Part shown: positions 54,593 to 63,460 of the stretch, piece after piece | Layout of the letters: each line of letters starts with the position of its first letter | How positions within the stretch are numbered: the first letter of the stretch is position 1 | Origin: Bradyrhizobium diazoefficiens | GTDB lineage: Bacteria; Pseudomonadota; Alphaproteobacteria; Rhizobiales; Xanthobacteraceae | Length of the DNA stretch: 64,000 bases | Direction: 5' to 3' | NCBI RefSeq assembly: GCF_016616425.1 | Contig: NZ_CP067101.1 | Coordinates: 186,001-250,000 of the forward strand | Translations under genes and position numbers: made by a program | Notes under the pieces: model-generated | Told to the model about the DNA's origin: nothing | Databases searched by the model: none | Seen by the model: the letters and a program-made list of their open reading frames with translations, nothing else

Positions 54593-55846
54593 TTAGATGA
54601 CGATGTTCGACAGCATGGCTTGCAGCTCCGCTTGGGCAGCTTGCGCGCGCTCGGCCTCGGCCAATGCCGCCATGTCGGCGCGGTAATCTTCAAGCTCCGA
54701 CCCGTTGTAGAGTCCGGCCCAGTCCCCACGCTCGAACTTCGATACGAAACCAGCGACGCGCTGCGCCCCCGGGCCGATGTTCTCGGAGCAGCCCGCGAGC
54801 TTGCGGCACGAGACCGGTCCCGTCGCCATGAACGGCTTCGTCATCTGGAAGATGTCGCGAGCCACGTGCCATCCGCCATCGACCGGCGAGCGTTCTCGGT
54901 ACGCGGGATCAAGGCTCTTGGTCAAATACCGGAACCATCGCCACTGCCGGTCCACCGCAAAGCTCTCCCGCGCTCCTGAGTACGGCCTGAACTTCTTACG
55001 CTTCTGGCTGGCGGGCGAGAAGAACACCGCGGCTTCATCAGCGCTCGCGCATCCCGAAAGCCGCGCCAGGCAGTCCCGGCTCCATTCGGCAAACTCCTGA
55101 GCGCGCCCGAGCGGCACGTACATCAGTTCATGCGTATGAAAGCCCTTCTCCTGTGCCTGTTCGTGAACATAGACGAAGGCATGCGGGACGCTCGCCCCGG
55201 ACGACCGTTTCGAGAAGCGACTGCGCACGGTATTGTCACCCTCGCCGACACTCAGCCACTTCGCCGCTTCATGATTGTACTTGCTCAGAATCCCCACCGC
55301 CTTGTCGTGATCGGTGACACCAAGCAGCTTCCACAATATGGTCATGTGCGCGTTCATCACCCGGCCGTACTGCCACATCGCAAACGCCATCGCGGAATAA
55401 AGGCGCGAGGCTTCCGAGCGCAGCATTGATTCCCGGCCCAACGCCCTGACCTTTGTTGGTCCAGCAGCCCGAAACGGATTCATCTTCAACCGCTGGCCTG
55501 ACGGAGAACGAAAATACAGGCGCTGAGGCGATTTGGGGCGGACCCGCACCAGCCGCGGCCAATCCTTGCGCGGGAGGTGCGCAAACAGCGTCTTTTGGTT
55601 CTCGTATCGATACTGGGCAATGTCGCGGGCGAAGCTATCGCGCGGCGCGACCTTGCTTACGGTGACGTCCGCCGGCAGGTCTTTGAAGATGACCAGGCGA
55701 ACCGCGCCGGTTGGCACCGATGGCCCAGTCGCCGGCTCCGACACGCCGTCCGGGCCGGCAAGACACCGTTCGCGGCCCCCGTCGGAGACAGCGGCCGGTC
55801 CGCCCATCAATTCATTGATTTGACTTGAGATTTCGTCATTCAGCAT
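54593..55846 (-). CDS. HUH-type Rep-like replication initiator (predicted)
   Basis: 417 residues. A His-x-His pair (GFHTHELMYVP, residues 237 and 239) followed about 70 residues later by Tyr-Leu-Thr-Lys (307-310) gives the HUH motif and the YxxK motif of rolling-circle initiators and relaxases. The last 50 residues are Ala-rich and helical. GAGG precedes the ATG at 55846. It may be the replication protein of an integrated plasmid, ICE or filamentous-phage-like element. Assignment rests on these motifs. Confidence 0.6.
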   Translation of the reverse strand: MLNDEISSQINELMGGPAAVSDGGRERCLAGPDGVSEPATGPSVPTGAVRLVIFKDLPADVTVSKVAPRDSFARDIAQYRYENQKTLFAHLPRKDWPRLVRVRPKSPQRLYFRSPSGQRLKMNPFRAAGPTKVRALGRESMLRSEASRLYSAMAFAMWQYGRVMNAHMTILWKLLGVTDHDKAVGILSKYNHEAAKWLSVGEGDNTVRSRFSKRSSGASVPHAFVYVHEQAQEKGFHTHELMYVPLGRAQEFAEWSRDCLARLSGCASADEAAVFFSPASQKRKKFRPYSGARESFAVDRQWRWFRYLTKSLDPAYRERSPVDGGWHVARDIFQMTKPFMATGPVSCRKLAGCSENIGPGAQRVAGFVSKFERGDWAGLYNGSELEDYRADMAALAEAERAQAAQAELQAMLSNIVI

Positions 55847-56233
55847 GGCATCAGCCTCGTTATGTCGGGCCGATCCACGCAATGTGCGTCGTACCCCCAC
55901 AATATAGGGCCGAGGAGGCCCAAAAATCGGCGTTTTGCCTTGCGTCTGGCGCAATACAGGGCCAACATTTGCGCATAGCACTACTCGAAAACCGGGCTGG
56001 CAAGCCGTGCGAGCCGGACTTCAGCCACCGGAAAGCGCCGGTATCGGACATCGAGCTGTTCGTCAAACGTCGTCAGGGACTTACATCCGCCTGTCTCCAA
56101 GCTTCCAGTCTTCCGCTTCCAAGTTCATCGACAAATGGGGCGCGATCCGGCCGCGCAACATTCCTGGTCACCAACCCTCAACATCGCTCCCCCTTCCCTG
56201 AATCTTCCGCACTTCACCAATGCGGACATTCAG
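55847..56233. other. Divergent promoter region, Rep-like / nuclease
   Basis: 387 bp between diverging genes. The nuclease frame is open from 56135, but the first convincing start is 56234. No operator stood out. If the Rep protein is real, its nick site (origin) would be expected near here or inside its gene. Confidence 0.45.
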
Positions 56234-57451
56234 ATGCCCAACGACTTGACCATACCTTCTCCAGCCGATCACCGCTCTTCATCCGCTCCAACCTTCAAGC
56301 AACTTTCCCGGACGCCGCTTGTCCCCGAAGCGGTGCTGAAGCGTCATGGGGCTTATTGCACCATCGATACGCGCTTCCGGGCTTGCGCAAGGACCCTGCA
56401 ATGCATCTGGCTCAAAGCGCAGGGCATCACGACCGCCGCATCCGACGATCACAGCGCGGCCGGCGCACATTCGTCCTTCGGCTCGACCCTGAGCGCCGAC
56501 GCCGCCAACGCCGGCAAGAACTTCCTCCATCCCGACATTCATCGTCTCGCGCTTCAGGAATGGCTCTTGTGCGAAGACGACGCCGCCATCGATGAGGAGC
56601 GGCTGTTCGGCAATGCGCTCTCCTCGATGCCGCTGGTCTTCAATCTCTTTGGACCGCTTGCACTCGACCGCGAGCTTGCCACCGCCGTCTTCCGTCGCCT
56701 GCTTCCCAACTTCGTTCACAGCGTCAAGCGGATCATCTTCGAGCATTCACCCGGCCGCCGCGAGGACCGCTTCCTCGCCGACCGCACCGCCTTCGATCTC
56801 ACCGTGCGGGTCATCACGCCGGATGGCGAACAGGCTACTGTGTTCATCGAGACGAAATACTCAGAGAGCATGGAAGGTCCGGCCGCCCGGATGCGCGACC
56901 GCTACAATGAGGCATCGAAGCAGGTTCGCCTCTATCGCGACGCCGACAGTGCGTCGTTGAGATCGGTCGCGCTCGAACAGCTTTGGCGCGAACACATGCT
57001 CGCGCAGCTCGCGGTCGAGAATGGTGTCACGCCGCGTGCCATCTTCATGGCCATCGGCCCGCGCCTCAATCGTCGTGTCCAAGCCGCCTTCCGTCTCTAC
57101 GAAGCCGAATTGATCGATGCCGATCGACGTGAACCTGATCGAGTCGCATTTGCGCCCCTGACACTGGAAGCCGTGGTGGAGGCGATCGCGGCAGAGGGAG
57201 CCTCGGACCTGGCACAAGCGCTCTGGGGGCGCTACTGCGATTTCGATCAAGTCTATCGCCTGTCGATGCAGGAGCTTGCCGGCGCCGAAAACGCTTCATC
57301 GTCCGCGCGGCCGCAGAACACAAGGGCGCCGAACAGCCGCGCGCTTCCGCCCGCACGTCGCTCGCTTTCGCCGTCCAGCCGCCGCCGCACGAGCCGGGCG
57401 TCCTCGGCCGCGAAGCGGACGCTCGGTACAACGAAACAGGCGGAAGCGTGA
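56234..57451 (+). CDS. PD-(D/E)XK nuclease-like protein (PGN_0703 type)
   Basis: 405 residues. The predicted active site is DRTAFDLTVRVI followed by VFIETKYSE (Asp, then Glu-x-Lys), as in PGN_0703-like restriction-endonuclease-fold proteins. The N-terminal LHPDIHRLALQEWLLCEDD and FGNALSSMPLVFNLFGPL are also typical of that group. The C-terminal 50 residues are Ser/Arg-rich and probably disordered. It joins the DUF2958 gene by a one-base overlap. A defence role is possible but unproven. Confidence 0.72.
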   Translation: MPNDLTIPSPADHRSSSAPTFKQLSRTPLVPEAVLKRHGAYCTIDTRFRACARTLQCIWLKAQGITTAASDDHSAAGAHSSFGSTLSADAANAGKNFLHPDIHRLALQEWLLCEDDAAIDEERLFGNALSSMPLVFNLFGPLALDRELATAVFRRLLPNFVHSVKRIIFEHSPGRREDRFLADRTAFDLTVRVITPDGEQATVFIETKYSESMEGPAARMRDRYNEASKQVRLYRDADSASLRSVALEQLWREHMLAQLAVENGVTPRAIFMAIGPRLNRRVQAAFRLYEAELIDADRREPDRVAFAPLTLEAVVEAIAAEGASDLAQALWGRYCDFDQVYRLSMQELAGAENASSSARPQNTRAPNSRALPPARRSLSPSSRRRTSRASSAAKRTLGTTKQAEA

Positions 57452-57795
57452 TGACCAGCACGGAACTCATCACCGACGAGGATCGCATTCGCTTGTTCGC
57501 CAACGCCCTGGCCGACGAACGCAATCCTGCCTTTCCGGTCCTCAAGCTGTTCACTCCGGACGCCGGCGCGACGTGGCTGATTTCCGAGGTCGATCCCGAC
57601 GATCCGGATCGGCTGTTCGGCCTCTGCGATTTGGGCGTCGGCGCACCAGAGCTGGGGTACGTCAGCCTTGCGGAGATCATGGAAGTCAGGGGCTGCCTCG
57701 GGCTCCCAGTCGAACGCGACATCCACTTCGTCGCGGACAAGCCCCTCTCCGCCTACGCCGAAGAAGCGCGGATCAAAGGACGGATTGTCACCTGA
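57451..57795 (+). CDS. DUF2958 domain protein
   Basis: 114 residues; TWLISEVDPDDPDRLFGLCD then LGVGAPELGYVSL and PVERDIHF match the DUF2958 family, widespread on plasmids and ICEs. Function unknown. The ATG overlaps the nuclease stop (TGATG); a GTG three bases earlier is also in frame. Confidence 0.88.
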   Translation: MTSTELITDEDRIRLFANALADERNPAFPVLKLFTPDAGATWLISEVDPDDPDRLFGLCDLGVGAPELGYVSLAEIMEVRGCLGLPVERDIHFVADKPLSAYAEEARIKGRIVT

Positions 57796-57913
57796 GCCGT
57801 CCTTCATCGCAGGACTTTCGTGCGAACCTTCCCAGGGCAGCGACAAGGGGTACCGGCACGTGAGGGACTCGGAAACGTGACGTAGCCTGATGACTCGCAA
57901 TGTGCGAGAGTCC

Positions 57914-57939
57914 GAGAGCGCCCCCATGGGGGCGCTCTT
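57914..57939. terminator. Bidirectional hairpin terminator
   Basis: GAGCGCCCCC with its complement around AT; a T-rich run follows only weakly (TCTTCTCGT). It lies between the convergent DUF2958 (plus) and XRE (minus) genes. Confidence 0.6.
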
Positions 57940-57950
57940 CTCGTATGGGG

Positions 57951-58181
57951 CTACCTCTTTCGCGAGCGCTTGGGCGGCGGCTTCAGAAATTCAGCGGCCT
58001 CAACCTCCAATACCTTCGCTAACTTCCCGATTATTTCAAGGCCCACGAACGTCCCGCCCTTTTCCAGCTTGCTCATATAGGTCCGGTTTACGCCAGCCTC
58101 ATAAGCCAAAGCCTCCTGGGACAGTCCTTTGGCGTGCCGAAATCGACGCAAGTTCGCAGCAAAGACTTGGCGGAGGTCCAT
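57951..58181 (-). CDS. XRE-family HTH transcriptional regulator
   Basis: 76 residues, one HTH_3/Cro-C1 domain: FAANLRRFRHAKGLSQEAL, AYEAGVNRTYMSKLEKGG. Basic C-terminus (PPPKRSRKR). It is divergent from the GYF_2 gene and probably controls that module. Small stand-alone regulators of this kind are common in islands. Confidence 0.88.
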   Translation of the reverse strand: MDLRQVFAANLRRFRHAKGLSQEALAYEAGVNRTYMSKLEKGGTFVGLEIIGKLAKVLEVEAAEFLKPPPKRSRKR

Positions 58182-58312
58182 GCCTCAGCCAATCAAGGCA
58201 CCGCTTATTAACCCACCGCTTTAAACAGACAAAATTCTGGACTTCGTACCGATAGAAACATTACAAATCTTCAACCGAACCATCACGCAGGCGTTCAACA
58301 CCGGGGGCCAAT

Positions 58313-58885
58313 TTGACCGATATAGCGGCAAGCGACGAAGCATGGTTCTATACGCAGAGCGGCCAACGCAAAGGCCCGGTCTCAGCCGAGAAGTTGAGTG
58401 AACTGTTGGCAGCACAGACAATCGACGGCGAGACCCTGGTGTGGCGCAAAGGACTGGCCGATTGGCAATTGCTTCGCACTACCGAACTCGGGACACAGCT
58501 AAAGGATACTCCACCGCCTGTCGCCGCGAACCACGTTAACAATGGTTTCGTGTGGGCGCTCGCCTTCGCACCACTCGCCTATCTCTTCGTTGACGTCACC
58601 CTACTCAATTACCAAAACAGTCACCCGGCAGGTGACGAGTTTTTCGACGCGTTTCTGTCGCCGCTCAGTTGGCTGATTCCGGTGTTGACGAATGCGGCGC
58701 TGTGCCTGATCGACACAGAACAGCTCAAGCGAGCCGGTTACAGCTCCGGGTGGCTGACGCTATTCGCCTTGCTGTTGGCTCCAGTTTATCTTTTTGTACG
58801 CGCGCAACGTCTGCGCCAGACACGGAGCTATGGGTTCGTTTGGATCGCATCGTTCATCGTATCGATCATTTTGCGGGCGGCATGA
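58313..58885 (+). CDS. GYF_2-domain membrane protein
   Basis: 190 residues. The N-terminal GYF_2 (DUF4339) domain is clear: WFYTQSGQRKGPVSAEKL, LVWRKGLADWQLL. Three or four hydrophobic segments follow (about 80-100, 120-140, 150-170, 172-190). The start is a TTG after GGGGG since no in-frame ATG fits. GYF_2 domains bind Pro-rich partners. It is the first of a group reading toward the PP2C gene, with only 1 base before the next start. Confidence 0.78.
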   Translation: MTDIAASDEAWFYTQSGQRKGPVSAEKLSELLAAQTIDGETLVWRKGLADWQLLRTTELGTQLKDTPPPVAANHVNNGFVWALAFAPLAYLFVDVTLLNYQNSHPAGDEFFDAFLSPLSWLIPVLTNAALCLIDTEQLKRAGYSSGWLTLFALLLAPVYLFVRAQRLRQTRSYGFVWIASFIVSIILRAA

Positions 58886-58886
58886 C

Positions 58887-59306
58887 GTGCAAACAGATTC
58901 TCATACCGACGATCTTATCTTCCTGGGCATATTTTTCCTCATTATCGGCATCATCTACGTCGCGCCGAGCATCGTGGCATTCCGGCGCAACCACCCAAAC
59001 CGTTGGATCATCATGGTGATCAATGTCGCCTTCGGCGGCACGATCATCGGATGGGGAATAGCGATGGTGTGGGCGATGCGGGCGGCTCACCGAATAGGAC
59101 CTACAAGCAGCGGGGGCGAGTCGGGTCTCAACCTGTTCATCAACGACGTGAAGAAGATTCAGCTCGTCGACCCTCCACCTTTGCCACAGACATCCACGGT
59201 GCAAGAGCTGGAACGTCTCCATGATCTCCTCGTACGTGGTGCGATTTCTCAGGTAGAATTCGACGGCCTGAAGGCCAAGCTGCTAGGTGGCGCTTCTTCA
59301 CAATAA
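58887..59306 (+). CDS. Superinfection-immunity-type membrane protein with SHOCT tail
   Basis: 139 residues. Two membrane segments with IYVAPSIVAFRRNHPNRWI and VAFGGTIIGWGIAMVWAM match the Imm_superinfect family, named for the phage T4 Imm protein that blocks DNA entry. The C-terminal ELERLHDLLVRGAISQVEFDGLKAKLL is a SHOCT domain. The GTG start at 58887 follows the upstream stop by one base. Many chromosomal members have no phage role, so immunity is only possible. Confidence 0.8.
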   Translation: MQTDSHTDDLIFLGIFFLIIGIIYVAPSIVAFRRNHPNRWIIMVINVAFGGTIIGWGIAMVWAMRAAHRIGPTSSGGESGLNLFINDVKKIQLVDPPPLPQTSTVQELERLHDLLVRGAISQVEFDGLKAKLLGGASSQ

Positions 59307-59340
59307 CAGGGGCGCCCTTCATCAGGGCCTGAGCGATCAG

Positions 59341-60099
59341 ATGATAGGTTGGATCATTGCCGGCTTCACGAATCGGGGTCGCGTACGTCCGCACAATGAG
59401 GACGCCGTCGCCATCGGCGGCCGTATCCTTACTGGTGACATGGACGCACCGCTTGTCATGACGGCACCGAACGATTGCTGCCTCCTGATGATCGCGGACG
59501 GCATGGGTGGCCACGCGCAAGGCGCGATGGCCAGCCGAGCCGTCCTCGATTATCTGGTTGCTGCTGTCGATCGGCTTTCAAATCCGGCCTCCTGCGTCGA
59601 GGCGATCGAGGAAGCCAATCAGCATCTCTATGGACTGATGCATGAGCACCCGGAAGCGCTCGGCATGGGTTCGACGCTCGTAGGTGCCGTTCTGTCAACG
59701 GACCGGCTGATCGCATTCAACGTTGGTGACAGCAGCTGCCATCTCTTCAGCGCCGGCCGATTGGTGCAGCTCAGCCAGGACGATGTCCCCGAAGGCGAGA
59801 GCAGCCATTTCGGCCCCCGGTCCCATGCCCTCACTCAGGCGCTGGGTGGTTCCTCGTTGCCCCTCCCCGTCGAGCCTCACGTCTCGGTTGACGCGCCGCT
59901 TGCACCCGGCGAGACCCTGCTTCTTTGCAGTGACGGTCTCACCGACATGGTCAGCAGTCAAACCATCAGCGACACGTTGAGAACAGCCAAGGACCCACTT
60001 CAGGTCGCGAAGCGGCTCGCCGCCAAAGCGCTCAGCGCAGGCGCACGCGACAACATCTCCTTGCTGGTTGTGCGCTGCTTGGATCCATCTGAAATTTAG
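59341..60099 (+). CDS. PP2C-family Ser/Thr protein phosphatase
   Basis: 252 residues, metal-dependent phosphatase. The Asp metal ligands are in PHNEDA, IADGMGGH, LCSDGLTDMV and GARDNISLLV. No membrane or sensor domain is attached, and no Ser/Thr kinase gene is nearby in the window. The start at 59341 gives the typical N-terminus; a GTG at 59287 is open but overlaps the previous gene. It may reverse phosphorylation of the GYF_2 or immunity-type proteins encoded just before it. Confidence 0.9.
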   Translation: MIGWIIAGFTNRGRVRPHNEDAVAIGGRILTGDMDAPLVMTAPNDCCLLMIADGMGGHAQGAMASRAVLDYLVAAVDRLSNPASCVEAIEEANQHLYGLMHEHPEALGMGSTLVGAVLSTDRLIAFNVGDSSCHLFSAGRLVQLSQDDVPEGESSHFGPRSHALTQALGGSSLPLPVEPHVSVDAPLAPGETLLLCSDGLTDMVSSQTISDTLRTAKDPLQVAKRLAAKALSAGARDNISLLVVRCLDPSEI

Positions 60100-60114
60100 C
60101 GAAAGGAACATAGG

Positions 60115-60654
60115 ATGGAGTTGGCACACTTCTTCCGGGCTTGCGGCATCATAGCGATCTGCACCGCGATCACCTGTTCAAGCAGCCGAGCAGAAGTCAC
60201 CGTGTACAAAGAAGCTTGCGGGCATGACGCATTTGAAGACTGGAACCTGACGTGCAAGATCGACAACAACACCTTCGCCGCTGACCCAAGCGATTTCCGA
60301 ACCACCGCTTTCAGGGACATTAGATCGATAACCATCTGCACATCGTTCAATAACGGAGGCGGATTGAACGTCCCCGCAATTTTCGTCCACAATTACAATG
60401 ACGGCAGGCAGTCCAAACCGACTGAGCTTTTCGACAGCGTGAAATTTCAAGGCGGTTTGACAGCCCGCAGAGTGTCTTGGGTCGGAACAAGTCCGCGGCT
60501 CGTACCGGCTTGGCCTGCTGCGTGGAGCATGAGAGCCAATCTAACTCAGACCGATCGGCAAAATTCCTTCACTTACACAGAGACCTTGCTGAACGGCCAA
60601 CGGCCCGTCGCGGAGATACGGGGCTCATGTAGTTTTCTTGAGGACGGCAAATGA
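60115..60654 (+). CDS. Exported protein of unknown function
   Basis: 179 residues with a signal peptide ending near residue 26 (SSSRAEV). The mature part has four cysteines likely to form disulfides and no recognised domain. AAAGGA precedes the ATG. It follows the PP2C gene by 15 bp and overlaps the next gene by 4 bp. Confidence 0.7.
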   Translation: MELAHFFRACGIIAICTAITCSSSRAEVTVYKEACGHDAFEDWNLTCKIDNNTFAADPSDFRTTAFRDIRSITICTSFNNGGGLNVPAIFVHNYNDGRQSKPTELFDSVKFQGGLTARRVSWVGTSPRLVPAWPAAWSMRANLTQTDRQNSFTYTETLLNGQRPVAEIRGSCSFLEDGK

Positions 60655-61142
60655 TCAACCGAGCGCATAAAGCGATCCTATGTTTCAGCCTTGCCCCGGT
60701 CACGGGGCTTTGGTCCGAGCAGCCTCTTGCCGCAAACGTCAAGCTTCACAAGGGAGAAGGTGGGGCGGGCCTCGACGCCGAGTTTCAGCTTGGTGACGCG
60801 GATCAGTTCAATCTGGCTCTGATAGGTTGCAGAAACATAGCTAGGTCACAGCGGGTCCAACTCGGTCTGTATGTTAGGGGAGACACGCTGCCTGCTGAAC
60901 TGGAACGAATCGGAAGTCGAAAGGACGAAGAGCTGACGCTCGATCTCTGCACCAATGAGACGTGTGAGGAGCGCACCTGGAAGCTCTTGGAGAGCGGGAC
61001 CGGAGACACCTATTTCACGACCGCGAGCTTCCCGAAGCGACGTCAGGCCATCAAGTCCATTCGTGTGATCCTGCCAAAGGAAGCGAGGAACTACGAGTAT
61101 CGGGGTGACATTGACAGAATTCTGAAGAGAATTTGCCGATAG
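60651..61142 (+). CDS. Exported protein of unknown function
   Basis: 163 residues, N-terminal hydrophobic stretch with probable cleavage near residue 28 (PLAANVK), then a beta-rich mature part. Cysteines at the middle and the very end. Coupled by ATGA to the previous exported protein; the pair may act together outside the inner membrane. Confidence 0.68.
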   Translation: MINRAHKAILCFSLAPVTGLWSEQPLAANVKLHKGEGGAGLDAEFQLGDADQFNLALIGCRNIARSQRVQLGLYVRGDTLPAELERIGSRKDEELTLDLCTNETCEERTWKLLESGTGDTYFTTASFPKRRQAIKSIRVILPKEARNYEYRGDIDRILKRICR

Positions 61143-61249
61143 AGGGCGACCAGCAGCTCGGCTTCCGTCCGATCAAAGTATGGGCCGGGATATGGGCCGT
61201 AGACCAGCCTGTTTCGAACAGCGCTGAAGAATAAGGGCTTTTGCGCAAA

Positions 61250-61339
61250 TGGCGGAGAGAGTGGGATTCGAACCCACGGTACGGTTTCCCGCACACACGC
61301 TTTCCAAGCGTGCGCCTTAAGCCACTCGGCCATCTCTCC
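61250..61339 (-). tRNA. tRNA-Ser (anticodon GGA)
   Basis: 90 nt with encoded CCA. Acceptor GGAGAGA pairs with TCTCTCC; the anticodon stem CACGC/GCGTG encloses TTGGAAA (anticodon GGA); a long variable arm (class II, as in Ser) and a T-arm with loop TTCGAAT follow. Its 3' end is copied at 4.38, 32.94 and 38.65 kb. Confidence 0.97.
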
Positions 61340-61534
61340 GGAGCGCCCTCTCTTGAAGGGGCGCCGATGATTTTGCAAGGGATCGCGAGGAAAACGGGTG
61401 AATTTTCCGCAACCTGTTGTATTTACAAGAAAATATCCAGCACCACACCTGCCCTGCCCCGTCCGGCGGCTGAACCCGCGGCGGGTCTGGTGCGACGATT
61501 CACCCGAGGACCGCCAAACGCGACCGGGGACGCC

Positions 61535-61876
61535 ATGACTATCCGCAAGACCATCGCCGCGCTGAGCTTGATTTCGGCCCTTGTCCCCGCCTTTGCCGTG
61601 CCGGCTCACGCACAGGTCTGCACCCGGCAAGGCGTCGATGTGAGCTGCAACGACGGGCGGCGCGGGGTGCTGTCGGGCGATGCCATCATCTGGCCGGACG
61701 GCACCCGCTCGAGCTCGACGCCGCATCCGAGCGTGATCATCGGCAACAAGAGCTCGGTGCATGTCGGGGCCGGCGTGTTCGTCGGCCAGGGCAAGGGCAT
61801 GGTGCCGATGGATGATCCCAACGCACCGAACAAGCGGCAATGCGCGATTCTGGATGGCGTGTCGTATTGCTATTGA
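61535..61876 (+). CDS. Small exported protein of unknown function
   Basis: 113 residues with a clear signal peptide cleaved after PAHAQ. The mature 88 residues contain four cysteines (VCTRQG, SCNDG, QCAIL, SYCY) and a glycine-rich middle. No family recognised. The start is ATG 61535; upstream bases are weak as a ribosome site. It lies outside the island, between tRNA-Ser and otsA. Confidence 0.72.
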   Translation: MTIRKTIAALSLISALVPAFAVPAHAQVCTRQGVDVSCNDGRRGVLSGDAIIWPDGTRSSSTPHPSVIIGNKSSVHVGAGVFVGQGKGMVPMDDPNAPNKRQCAILDGVSYCY

Positions 61877-61937
61877 GAACGCTCGTTCGGCTTGACACCG
61901 TCATGCCTCGGGCAGACGAAACGAGGCGCTATGCGAG

Positions 61938-63401
61938 CTAGATCAACCGCACGCCTGATATCGCCGACTTCAGCCAGCGCAGCGCTTGCGGCGGCTGCGC
62001 TGCCAGCGGCGCGACCGCAGCTTTCTCGGTCCGGCACTTTTCCAGCTCCGCGACGAAGTCGGTCGACCATTGCTGGATGGTATGGCCGCGCAGCTTCTTC
62101 ATCATCGCGTCCCAGCGCATCTTGCGCTCGGCGAGCGGCATTGCGGCCGCGATCGCGATCGCGCGCGACATGCCGTCGATGTCGTGCGGATTGACCAGCA
62201 GCGCCGTATCGAGCTCGTTGGCTGCGCCGGCGAACTTCGACAGCACCAGCACGCCGGGATCGGCCGGGTTCTGCGCGGCGACATATTCCTTGGCGACGAG
62301 ATTCATGCCGTCATGCAGCGGCGTCACCACGCCGATCTGCGCGGTGCGGTAGAGACCCGCAAGCACGGCCTGGCTGAACCCCTTGTTCAAATAGCGGATC
62401 GGCGTCCAGTCGACCTCGCCGTGACGGCCGTTGACGTCAGTAACGAGGCGCGCGACCTCGCTCTGAAGGTTGCCATAGGCCTCGATGCCGCCCCGCGAGG
62501 GGTTCGCGATCTGGAGCAGCGAGATGCTGCGCGCAAACTGCGGCTGATCCGTCCAGAGCCGGTCGAATGCGCTGATGCGGTTGACGAGACCCTTTGAATA
62601 GTCGAGCCGGTCGACGCCGATCGCGAGCCGCTCGCCGTTGAGGCTGCGCCGCAGCCGCGACACGTCGGGATGCGATGCCGATTTCGCGGCATAAGCTGCG
62701 AATTTCTCCGCATCGATTCCGATCGGAAATACCTCGCAGCGGGTGCGGCCATGCTGAGAGATCGCAACACCGTCCTCGACGGTGAGGCCGAGCTCGTTGC
62801 CGACATAGCCGAGGAAGTTCTGGCAATCCTCGTTGGTCTGGAAGCCGAGCAGATCGTAGGCCAGCATCGCCGTGATCAGCTCGCGATGATTGGGCACGCC
62901 CTGCATCACCGCAGCGACTGGCCACGGAGTATGCAGAAAGAAGCCGATCGGGTCGTCGACGCCGAGGCCGCGCAGTTCCGCACCGAGTGCGAGGAAGTGA
63001 TAATCCTGCACCCAGAACGCGGTTTTTGTTTTCCGAAAGCGCATCAAGGCGCGCGCCATGAAGGCGTTGACCTCGCGATAGCTGGCATAATCTTCGCGCG
63101 AGACGCGGATCAGATCGCTGCGCGAATGCAGTGCCGGCCACAGCGCCGAATTGGCAAAGCCTTCGTAGTAGCCGCCGTAATGCGCTGCCGGCAGGTCCAG
63201 CGTCGCAATCGCGCCCAAGCCCAGTGCCTCGATCTCGGCGAACGGTTCCTTCTGATGACCGTCGCGCACCCGGCCCGAAGATCCCACCCAGATCGCGCCC
63301 GAATGTTCCACCACCGGCAACAAGGCCGCCGCGAGGCCGCCCGTCATGGGCTCGTTCGGTTTACCGCGGGCGACGCGATTTGAAACGACGATCAAGTTCA
63401 C
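61938..63401 (-). CDS. otsA: Trehalose-6-phosphate synthase (OtsA)
   Basis: Makes trehalose-6-phosphate from UDP-glucose and glucose-6-phosphate; cytoplasmic GT20 enzyme of 487 residues. Blocks: VVSNRVARGK and MTGGLAAALL at the N-terminus, WVQDYHFLALG, FFLHTPWP, GVDRLDYSKGL, and DGMNLVAKEYVAAQ near the C-terminus. The start is GTG at 63401 with AGGAGGGG before it. It lies downstream of otsB; the pair produces trehalose as a desiccation and osmotic protectant. Confidence 0.95.
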   Translation of the reverse strand: MNLIVVSNRVARGKPNEPMTGGLAAALLPVVEHSGAIWVGSSGRVRDGHQKEPFAEIEALGLGAIATLDLPAAHYGGYYEGFANSALWPALHSRSDLIRVSREDYASYREVNAFMARALMRFRKTKTAFWVQDYHFLALGAELRGLGVDDPIGFFLHTPWPVAAVMQGVPNHRELITAMLAYDLLGFQTNEDCQNFLGYVGNELGLTVEDGVAISQHGRTRCEVFPIGIDAEKFAAYAAKSASHPDVSRLRRSLNGERLAIGVDRLDYSKGLVNRISAFDRLWTDQPQFARSISLLQIANPSRGGIEAYGNLQSEVARLVTDVNGRHGEVDWTPIRYLNKGFSQAVLAGLYRTAQIGVVTPLHDGMNLVAKEYVAAQNPADPGVLVLSKFAGAANELDTALLVNPHDIDGMSRAIAIAAAMPLAERKMRWDAMMKKLRGHTIQQWSTDFVAELEKCRTEKAAVAPLAAQPPQALRWLKSAISGVRLI

Positions 63402-63435
63402 AGGTCGTCCCCTCCTGTTTCATTCCACCCCGTTT

Positions 63436-63460
63436 AACTGCCGTTCATCAATATGGTTCC
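63436..63460 (-). promoter_or_regulatory. EcfG-type general-stress promoter of otsA
   Basis: On the minus strand GGAAC (63460-63456) is followed after 16 bases by AGTT (63439-63436), fitting the EcfG pattern GGAAC-N16/17-cGTT at all but one base. The -10 element is about 35 nt before the GTG start. A short dyad (gtttcaa-cgaa-ttgaaac, 63469-63486) stands just upstream. Trehalose genes are known targets of this stress sigma factor in alphaproteobacteria. Confidence 0.7.
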
